Shown here: positions 56,595-64,000 of the stretch, piece by piece
How positions within the stretch are numbered: position 1 is the stretch's first letter
Layout of the letters: each line of letters starts with the position of its first letter
NCBI RefSeq assembly: GCF_032854445.1
Contig: NC_088298.1
Coordinates: 17,381,976 to 17,445,975, forward strand
Direction of reading: 5' to 3'
From: Liolophura sinensis
Taxonomy: Eukaryota; Mollusca; Polyplacophora; Chitonida; Chitonidae
DNA length: 64,000 nt
Translations under genes and position numbers: made by a program
Notes under the pieces: generated by a model
What the model was told of the DNA's origin: nothing
Seen by the model: only the letters and a program-made list of their open reading frames with translations
Databases searched by the model: none

Positions 56595-57403
56595 TATTGT
56601 CGTGTAGCATCACGTACGTTGTGTTGTGGCATTCCGTTTTTTTGTGTAGCCTTTCGTTTGTTGTGTAGCTTCCCGTATATTGTCTTGTAGCATTCTATAC
56701 GTTGTCTTGAAGCATTCCGTTTGTTGTCATGTAGCATCCCGTAGATTGTCTTGTAGCATTCCACGTTGTCTTGCATCATTCCGTTTGTTGTCATGTAGCA
56801 TCCCGTAGATTGTCTTGTGGCATTCCGTAGGTTGTCTTGCAGCATTCCGTTTGTTGTCATGTAGCATCCCGTAGATTGTCTTGTAGCATTCCATACGCTG
56901 TCTTGCATCATTCCGTTTGTTGTCATGTAGCATCCCGTAGATTGTCTTGTGGCATTCCGTAGGTTGTCTTGCAGCATTCCGTTTGTTGTCATGTAGCATC
57001 CCGTAGATTGTCTTGTAGCATTCCGTACGTTGTCTTGCATCATTCCGTTTGTTGTCATGTAGCATCTCGTAGATTGTCTTGTAGCATTCCATACGTTGTC
57101 TTGCATCATTCCGTTTGTTGTCATGTAGCATCCCGTAGGTTGTCTTGTGGCATTCCGTAGGTTGTCTTGTAGCATTCCGTTTGTTGTCATGTAGCATCCC
57201 GTAGATTGTCTTGTAGCATTCCATACGTTGTCTTGCATCATTTCGTTTGTTGTCATGTAGCATCCCATAGATTGTCTTGTAGCATTCCATACGTTGTCTT
57301 GCATCATTCCGTTTGTTGTCATGTAGCATCCCGTAGTTTGTCTTGTAGCATTCCATACGTTGTCTTGCAGCATTCCGTTTGTTGTCATGTAGCATCACAT
57401 TAC
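56595..57403. repeat. 22-bp minisatellite with 66-bp higher-order unit
   Basis: About 36 units of 22 bp. The main body is a repeated trimer: CGTTTGTTGTCATGTAGCAT-CC, CGTAGATTGTCTTGTAGCAT-TC, CATACGTTGTCTTGCATCAT-TC. Roughly 10 to 11 trimers fit between 56690 and 57400. Some trimers carry a CGTAGGTTGTC variant. 66 is a multiple of three, so all minus frames stay open for 250-286 codons; this is not taken as coding. Confidence 0.95.
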
Positions 57404-58148
57404 ATGTGTGAAGTGAACAGGAAATACAATGTAAGTTGAGCATAGAAGTGTCGAAGCGGTCGTGTGATGTCACCGATGACATTAAATGTCAAAATACCCC
57501 ATACAGCCCATTTTACAATCCGAAGATTTTACTGTATTTAATTAGGTGTTAAAACACATCTAAAAACGTAGGGCCTTTTCCACTGATTTATTTTTAATGT
57601 TTCTTTCCCTGCCTTCCGTGGGAAGGGAAAGACATATCCGTTTTCTTTTCAAAAGTAACTTTATTTACTCTATTTCCTATAATATCAGTACTCTGAATCT
57701 GAAAACAGACACCGATACAGTGGCCTCTGAATGATTTTCATTATGTCCAGTTTAAACATAGATTACTTGGAAAGAAAATTCAGTTTCTTTCCACGAACAA
57801 CTTGCGATATAAGACATCAGTACTTTCGATACTACATCTAGGTTATATTTACTCAGACGTCGGAATGAGTGATGTATGGCTCTTATCTGCAGATTTATCA
57901 TATGTTATGATGTTATCTGCCTACTTGAAGGTTCGCTTGCTCTGGGGCCGGGCCCCGGGACCAGGAATAGATGTTAGACTTTAGACAAAATTTCCGTCAT
58001 TAAACTTGGTATGTTCCTTTCCGTTATTTTAGCTGAAATCTGCCTTACAGTGACTTACCCAGAATTTACGTTGTCAAGTCATATTTTGACCTTGTTGATG
58101 AGAAATAAAAAGTTTTACGTGAATTCAAATTTTGACTTATGTTCGAAA
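57404..58148. other. Unassigned spacer
   Basis: No supported feature. Confidence 0.35.
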
Positions 58149-58149
58149 T

Positions 58150-58365
58150 CGCCTCGTGATCAAAACTGTCTTAAGACTTAATACCAGGCCTAACTTTATG
58201 CAACGCCTTTAATTCTATACTTAGCCCCAAGTTAATACTGTAACAATATATTAAAGAAGAAACTAAATATGCTGTTATTCTTGACTTTTTGACAACTGTA
58301 TTGGCTGCTGGACTAATATTGAATATAAAATCTTTATACCGGTATTATCTTTAGAACAACGGAAC
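58150..58365. mobile_element. MITE-2 relative
   Basis: GATCAAAACTGTCTTAAGAC, TTAATACCAGGCCTAAC, TATACTTAGCCCC, GAAACTAAATATGCTG and TTGGCTGCTGGACTAATATT align in order with 46482-46640. The GGGCCC ends are lost. Confidence 0.55.
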
Positions 58366-58424
58366 CGCGATGGTTAAATTAAACTGTCGTTCTTCCGACT
58401 GAGGCTTTAAGTCATGGGGTTTTG

Positions 58425-58565
58425 CCAGGTACCTGGTTAAAGGTCCGTGGTTTACTCTAGGCCTTTCTTTGCCCCCACCCCTACCCCCCAACCCCACCCA
58501 TAAACCTGGCCGCCGTCATATAAGAGACAACTTCGTGAGCGTGACGGCGTTTAGGAGCAATCAGT
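58425..58565 (+). mobile_element. Diverged V-SINE-like 3' half
   Basis: AAAGGTCCGTGGTTTACTC, a C-rich core, AACCTGGCCGCCGTCATATA, TTCGTGAGCGTGACGGCG. Tail lost. Confidence 0.5.
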
Positions 58566-58895
58566 CAAGCAGTCAGTCGGTCAATATGTGCATACTTACT
58601 GTCAGTTGTTAAGATACAAAGAGGAAGTAGGACATTTTGTTCATTGAACTGAACATGACCTTTGAAACCTACTTTTATTTGACCTTGATAAAACAGATGG
58701 TCCTGCACATTTTACTTAGTCTGCTCACGTAGAAGATATCCATTAGATGCTCTTTAGTCTCACAAGCTGTAAAGCGCTTAAAATTGATCGGCTAGCTGAT
58801 CGACACTCTCGACTGGCTGCTAACGTTACATAAACAGAAAGTTCACAGGCCTGCTACGGTGAAAAGAGTCAGCTCTCGCTGCATAGACTGTATAA
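58566..58895. other. Unassigned spacer
   Basis: Nothing recognised. Confidence 0.3.
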
Positions 58896-58899
58896 GATG

Positions 58900-59035
58900 A
58901 CATCTCTAAGGAGACTATTGACACTTCACCCATGAGGTCGCTACTTCGAATCCGGCTCCGGCTGATTCGATTGGGCCTACTTTCAAGAAGTGTTTGATAC
59001 ACCCGTAAACCTTATTCCTTCATTGTGGTGAAAAG
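58900..59035 (+). repeat. tRNA-like SINE fragment
   Basis: B-box-like CTACTTCGAATCCGGC (58941), then GATTGGGCCTACTTTC and ACACCCGTAAACC. Similar layout to 49848-49995. Confidence 0.45.
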
Positions 59036-59059
59036 TGTTATTTGAATGTCCTGAAACCC

Positions 59060-59390
59060 TCATCCAGAGTATTATTTCAAGGCACAGCATTTTAAATAAT
59101 TCTACACCAGTGACGTCTACTAAATTAACATCAACACATTTATTCACCTAACTCTGCTTAAGCCATGGTGCCAGAGTTGGGAGAGGGTGTAAATTGCTGC
59201 TATTTAAGCTTTTACATGAACACATACAATAAAATCCTAAATGAGGTGAACTGACAGGAGGTCGTATTTCACCGGTTACGCGTAACCATTTGGCAATCAT
59301 TGCCTTCTCATCAAAGCTCTGGATTTACTCTGTATACTGTAAGTCTTTTATAATAATGTAGTTTAGACCCAAAATTGCAGGTGTGTTGTC
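59060..59390 (-). repeat. Family Y copy
   Basis: CAGTGACGTCTACTAAATTA, TTCACCTAACTCTGCTTAAG, CCATGGTGCCAGAG, TTTCACCGGTTACGCGTAAC and TTTGGCAATCATTG. Aligns with 47090-47345. Confidence 0.6.
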
Positions 59391-59395
59391 TTAGC

Positions 59396-59435
59396 ACGTT
59401 TCGGGTTTTGAACCCGCGACCTTGTCGTCAAGTGC
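59396..59435 (-). repeat. tRNA-like remnant
   Basis: The reverse complement has GGTCGCGGGTTCAAAACCC, a B-box-like word. No A box found. Confidence 0.35.
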
Positions 59436-59970
59436 AGGATTGTGAGAGTGTTTTTAATTCCCAAATAGACGACATTAGACCGTATGCCTTTTAAAAGCCC
59501 TCATGCTGGTATCTGTCTGATATTATCCAGGCCCAATTTCGTATGTAATATATTTTCTTGGTTGATTAGTTAATTATTGTTCGTATTAAGCAATACTGGC
59601 GTGCGTTTCTAAAGGGATTTTTCGTTCGAATGTTCTTGGAGGTGGGAATGGTTTTCGAATGTCTGCGGGCTTGACGAAGACATAAATTTTGATAGCTGTT
59701 CCTGGAAATATCGATTTCCTGTACAGAAGGGATTCAGTTCTGGTCCTATCTTCTCTTTGTCATACACCAGTGTTATTCATAACACTTCAAATTTTGTTTT
59801 ATTATAGAAGTGGGCTATATCAATAGCTCCACTTTATAAAGTGTGCTGTTGGGATTTGAAGCTCGCATTGTGGTGTCATGAAATGTGCTACTCACTTTGT
59901 TCAATAAAGTTCACCGTAATAAGGAAAACTTTTTTGCCGCCAAACATGTTGCACAATTTGCGGTGGCTGA
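59436..59970. other. Unassigned spacer
   Basis: No supported feature. Confidence 0.3.
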
Positions 59971-59974
59971 AAGT

Positions 59975-60210
59975 AGGTCATAAGCACGGCTTTAATAAAT
60001 TAGGTCACACAATTACCATGGCGTGCAATATGTTGTACAGTTATGTTGTCCTAATCTAGGTCATAAGCTCTGCTGTAATAAAGTAGGTCACACAATTTCC
60101 ATGGCTTGCAGCAAATTTTACAGTTGTGGTTGCCTAACGCAGTTCATAAGCACTACTTTAATAAAGTAGGTCACACAATTGCCACGGCGTGCAGCATATT
60201 GTATAAGCTT
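59975..60210. repeat. 83-bp tandem repeat, about 2.8 units
   Basis: Units start at 59975, 60058 and 60141 with A-GTCATAAGC/GTTCATAAGC. Each continues TTTAATAAA-TAGGTCACAC, AATT-CCATGGCGTGCA and a TTGTACAG-type end. Moderate divergence. Confidence 0.9.
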
Positions 60211-61600
60211 AAAGGAGGAAAAAATTTAAATATCAGTCAAATAACATTGAAAAGAGTATTGAATTGAAAAAATACTGAAATTCCTCGCAGATGCATGCCA
60301 TAAAAAACATTCTTATATGTACCTCAAGTTGATAAATTATAAATGAAGTCCGCGCCAACATCCACTGAGGGCGCCTAAGAACTAGTCCTGAAGTCTTCTG
60401 TGTTAGGAGGAGAATTGCCGTCGGAAACCGCCGAAGTGCAGTTCGTACATTTCCGGTAGAACTCTTCTTCCCAGAAGGTAGCGCACAGTACAGTTGGTTT
60501 TCCGCTTGAAACCGGAATGTTGGATGTAGGTTCTGAGTTTTAACGGCAGTTTTAACGAATCTCATTGGCGGAGAGGCATCACACCCCCAGCATAAATTAC
60601 AGGGTGTTAGAGATGGAGGATGCGATGGACTCAGCGATTTATGCCAGCTTTGTCGTTTTAAGGCTTTACGTGTATGGCGTGGAAAAATCGCAAAATTGTG
60701 CAGAAGGCCCCACCAGATAGAAAAAATGTGCTCTTTTCGGCTTATAGTGTCATGTTTTTAAATTCTCTTCTCGTTTAAGGGAGGTGGTATTAATGCTTTG
60801 GTTGAAAGTAAAATAATTGCTGTGACTTAAAGTAGGTCAACAAGTGATGTGGCTTAAAGCAGACGAACTAATAGTTGTGGCAAAACCTAGGACTGTTCAC
60901 CGAGGATAACTGGTGAAACTCCTCTTCAAGTACACTCGTCTTTCGCCTGTTGAACATATCATGGATACATGATCAAAAAATTAGAGAAATGGTAAACAAA
61001 TTAATAAAGAAATTAATGTTCGTCTCATCTTTGTGTTTTCAGGTTGTCACTGAAGTACAACTGGCAGAACAGTGACCTCATGGTTTGCCGCAAGAGGGCG
61101 CTGCCTGGAAATTATTCGCCCGTGTGAGGTGCGCTTTATGGATATTCGAATTGTGTAAGCCTTGATGTGGCCTAGAGTTAGTCGACCCTCACTTGCTGGA
61201 ATTTGGTTTTTAAAGTTCCCATGCTGTGATGCTATGTAACCCTGGAGAAAGGAATTGGAATTAACCCTATTGGAAACGTACGATTCTTTATCTGTTGTAA
61301 ACCTGCGACCTTTATATTACGCACGAATTCAAAGCCACAGAGATACAACCGTTATAGGAATAGCAGGCAAATAAAAAAGTTTGTGATTGTGTGACAAGCA
61401 GTGTTTGCAAAAGACCTTTATGTGCCTTTCCAAATTAGCCCATTGAAAGGGTCAATGCTTCCATCTCGGGGATTTATCTGCCTTTGATAGCAAAACTAAC
61501 GGCAGGAATTTGTGCTCATCAGCTGTAGCTGCAAATGTGACTGCGTCTTCCGTTCCCCTCTGTACGAAGACCAGTTATCTCGACACCTCCTCACTCTCAC
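60211..61600. other. Spacer, possibly the 5' flank of the next gene
   Basis: No supported gene. An acceptor-like TTTGTGTTTTCAG ends at 61043 and could begin a 5' untranslated exon. A minus-strand frame of 110 codons at 60233-60565 has no recognised domain. Confidence 0.35.
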
Positions 61601-61601
61601 A

Positions 61602-61897
61602 ATGGACGCGGGACGACGTACAGAGTTACTACTAAGGACAGAGGCTCACCTGCCGGAAGTGGACCCCAGGGGCGATCCTCCAGATCCCTTGGGAAGCTTC
61701 CCAACTCCGGCAGACTCGGAGCACGAGCTGGGGTCCACCACCCCCAATTCCCAACTCGGGACGTTCGACTTCAATTTCAACCAGACGTGCCCAAGTCGAG
61801 AATCCGACACGAATTCTGTATGCGGACGGACAGGGGAAAGTTCCGAGGGTTCCAGGAACCAGTCGCCTCGCTTTCTGCTTCGCCAGCGTACTCAGAG
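61602..61897 (+). CDS. Probable first coding exon, product unknown
   Basis: The ATG at 61602 has a good context (ACAATGG). The frame runs 98 codons plus two bases to a strong splice donor CAGAG|GTAAGAGT at 61897/61898. Without splicing it would stop at once (TAA 61899). The peptide is rich in Pro, Ser, Glu and Asp (for example EVDPRGDPPDPLGS, TPADSEHELG), has a Phe/Asn segment (GTFDFNFNQ), and ends basic (RFLLRQRTQ). There is no signal peptide or membrane segment. It looks like a disordered cytoplasmic N-terminus, as many channels, transporters and kinases have. I do not recognise the family. The frame extends upstream to 61512 without ATG, so that part is probably 5' UTR. Confidence 0.55.
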
Positions 61898-63229
61898 GTA
61901 AGAGTTGTGAAATTTTTGACTCGTACTTATAGTTATTACACTGTGTCGTAGTTTTTATAGATACCGTTACGTGAAGTTCTGTCCGAATAACAATATTGTG
62001 TTACGAAGACCCTGTGAAGTGTTATGTTTGGCACCTGGATGAAAGTTGTACGGAGTCAAATCTTTGTGTAATGTTTTACACATGGAAAAAGATATACCGA
62101 GTCAGTTGTCAGGATTTGCCAAATTTTCAGGATTTGTCAAAGGAACAAGATATCCTGAGTCAGCTGTAACATTTTGCACGCTGAAAAAGTATATAGAATC
62201 TGATCAAAGAATAAATTTTAGCAAAATTCTGAACAACCACCTTCAAACGTTGCTTATGCAATTTGTTCTCCACGCACTGTTCTTGTAAAAATAAAATCAA
62301 AATAATTGCAAACAAATTAAATATTAGACAGGGTAAAGTAGAACACTTTTAGGATTAAATCCGTTTAATGGCTTTGACTGGTGCAGTTGATAGCCATTGT
62401 TTAGGAAGAATTCGTTTTTTTGATTTGCTATAAAGGACCTCAGCCTTCGCTGTAAAAGCAACGAGTGATGATAAAAAGGAACGTTTCACCGACTTCCAGT
62501 TTTTCTTCCGCCGAATTCCACGCATGCCGCGAACACGGGTTCATTGCTAACTCTTGTCGTTTCTGTTGAATGAATTAAACGCGAGTTGTAGTCCAGAGTC
62601 GACTTAAATAATGGACACCGTGACTGGAGCAAGCACCGTGACTCAAGGGATGTCATAACTACGTGGCTGTAAAACAAATTACGTGTCATGAGAGAACAAA
62701 AATATTCAAGCGGTGTTAAACTCTTGTACAGAAATGAGTTATGTACCTATTCTAAGCATGCTAGAGGTAAGTGTCCCGTAGCTTTCAGTAGATGTGGTGA
62801 ATCTGTTTTACGGTGCAGCGTCTTTGAGTTTCAGTCGAATTGTCACTGAAATGAAAGGAGAATTTTTAACCCAGCTGTCAATTAACCTAGATATTATGGA
62901 TTGTCAGTTAACCTAGAAATTAAGGTTGTGTATTGTAGATAATGCTCTGTGGTTGTAGTCTATAGACATTAAATTTGCCACGGCAAAAATCATGGAAAAT
63001 GTTTAAGAAGTAACAACGCAATGCTATAAGCTTTCCCAATAGACTTTTGTAGCTTAAGGCATCAGAAATATGTATTTAACCAATATTTGTATACAATTAT
63101 TTGCCTGTTTTAGACTGCTCACGTGCAATATCCTGGAATAATTCGAATCGATGTTGTAATAAAAGTTAATTATTTTTCTAGTACGTACGTACCCAAGTCA
63201 GGGTAGTGTCTTCAGTACGGTTGTTATTA
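61898..63229 (+). other. Presumed first intron
   Basis: Begins with GTAAGAGTTG. AT-rich, no further exon is recognisable up to the SINE at 63230. Confidence 0.4.
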
Positions 63230-63490
63230 ATTCACGGATTTAGTGGCCTAATGGTTAGAGCGTCCGTATCAAAGTCAAAAGACCCCGGGATCAAATCCAG
63301 GTCGAGTCACACCAAAGATTTTTTAAAATGGTACTTGCTGCTGTCTCGGTCTAGGCTCAGTTTTGATAGGTTAGAGCAGGGAAACATGACTGGTTTGCCC
63401 GGTGTGAGTATAATATGACCGGGCGGGATGTCATGTCTAGTATCTTCGGTATTATACTTCAGTGGCGGCAGAATCTGGTGACATGGATTC
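63230..63490 (+). mobile_element. SINE-C, reference copy
   Basis: Head: A box TTAGTGGCCTAATGGTTAGA, B-box region GGGATCAAATCCAGGTCGAG. Body: CTGGTTTGCCCGGTGTGAGT, ATAATATGACCGGGCGGG, ATGTCATGTCTAGTATCTTC, GGTATTATACTTCAGTGGCG. The reverse complement matches 22130-22190. It sits inside the presumed intron. Confidence 0.75.
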
Positions 63491-64000
63491 TCCCTGCCGC
63501 AAGAAGATACATTGTATATATATACACACACACCTAAAAAATGAAGTCCGATGTAAAACGACAAGCATACATACATATATACTAATTCAGACACGTAATT
63601 CATGTAAGGCGAAATCACCCTCGAGAGTGAGGATTGCTTGTTATCAGGTAGACTCCTATGAAGTTACGAGGGAATTTCTCATCATCAGCTATGTCCTCCA
63701 GTTGAACAGGGAATTGCTAAGACGTGACTTCTTAGCAAGCATACTGGCCAATGATCAAAGTCGCATGTTTCCAAGGAGAGGCACCATAATAATAATAATA
63801 ATAATAGCCTTGACTGAACGTTAGTTCCGAATAGGTCCTTGACAACTAGGTCACGGAGGACTAGGTTGTCCCGGCTTTAAATATGCAGCGTTGAACACAT
63901 CAAAGAAACAAGCATTTTTTTTTTTTTTTGCTTTAAGAGTCATTTGTATCATTCTTCATTTGGGTGCCTTTGGCAACATCAGGGAAAAGCTAACAGTAAC
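63491..64000. other. Presumed intron, unassigned
   Basis: Contains short TA/CA microsatellites (63516-63533), an (ATA)n run at 63787-63806 and a T-run at 63916-63929. No exon seen. Confidence 0.35.

Noticed and set aside
56528-57482. Minus-strand frames of 251 and 286 codons
   Set aside because: The 66-bp period keeps more than one overlapping frame open; units do not show the third-position variation expected for selection on protein.
60233-60565. Minus-strand frame of 110 codons
   Set aside because: No domain, no splice context and ordinary base composition; length is within chance for the window.

Overview
The window looks like non-bacterial, metazoan DNA, most likely from a mollusc (bivalve or gastropod; I cannot name the species). 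The evidence is low coding density, splice-like signals, an intronless Toll-like receptor gene, AT-rich spacers, and about two dozen copies of a tRNA-derived V-SINE. That V-SINE has a tRNA-like head, a V-type core (GGTTTCCTCCCACC) and a TAAA-repeat tail. It resembles the V-SINE type reported as widespread in mollusc genomes (RUDI); the family match is from memory and was not searched.

Only two protein-coding loci can be supported. The first is a single-exon Toll-like receptor at 11366-13880 (signal peptide, LRRs, LRRCT, membrane segment, TIR). Its reading frame is broken by a one-register shift inside the TIR domain near 13692-13720. A 21-bp minisatellite (10412-10768) and a 39-bp minisatellite (10923-11254) end about 110 bp before its ATG. 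The second is a probable first coding exon at 61602-61897, ending in a strong splice donor, of a gene that continues beyond the window; its product is not recognised. A CpG-rich patch at 50440-51130 may be a promoter and first exon of another gene, at low confidence.

The rest is repeats. (1) V-SINEs throughout, two with exact target-site duplications (42448-42711 and 43146-43399). (2) Other tRNA-derived SINEs, called here SINE-B (28691-29015 with a perfect 12-bp duplication; 5119-5356), SINE-C (63230-63490, 21985-22200, 8395-8490) and SINE-D (14986-15330, 54640-54825). (3) Terminal-inverted-repeat elements: MITE-1 (29453-29701, TA duplication; rearranged relatives at 39300-39637), MITE-2 (46469-46687; 58150-58365), and a foldback element (3748-4507) nested inside a copy of a dispersed repeat. 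(4) Three unnamed dispersed families found by internal comparison: X, Y and Z. (5) Tandem arrays with units of 21, 39, 36, 38, 37, 22/66, about 83, about 101 and about 155 bp, two of them with clear trimeric higher-order structure.

Layout: 1-10.4 kb repeats and unassigned spacer; 10.4-14.1 kb minisatellites plus the receptor gene; 14-26 kb spacer with SINEs and a long TA tract; 26.3-27.6 kb the 36-bp array; 28-31 kb SINE-B, MITE-1, the 38-bp array and a satellite-like stretch; 31-50 kb SINE-dense spacer; 50.4-51.1 kb CpG patch; 53.5-54.2 and 56.6-57.4 kb two large minisatellites; 57-61 kb spacer; 61.6-64 kb first exon and start of an intron. No operon, CRISPR array, rRNA or convincing functional tRNA was seen, and no reverse transcriptase or transposase reading frame was found.
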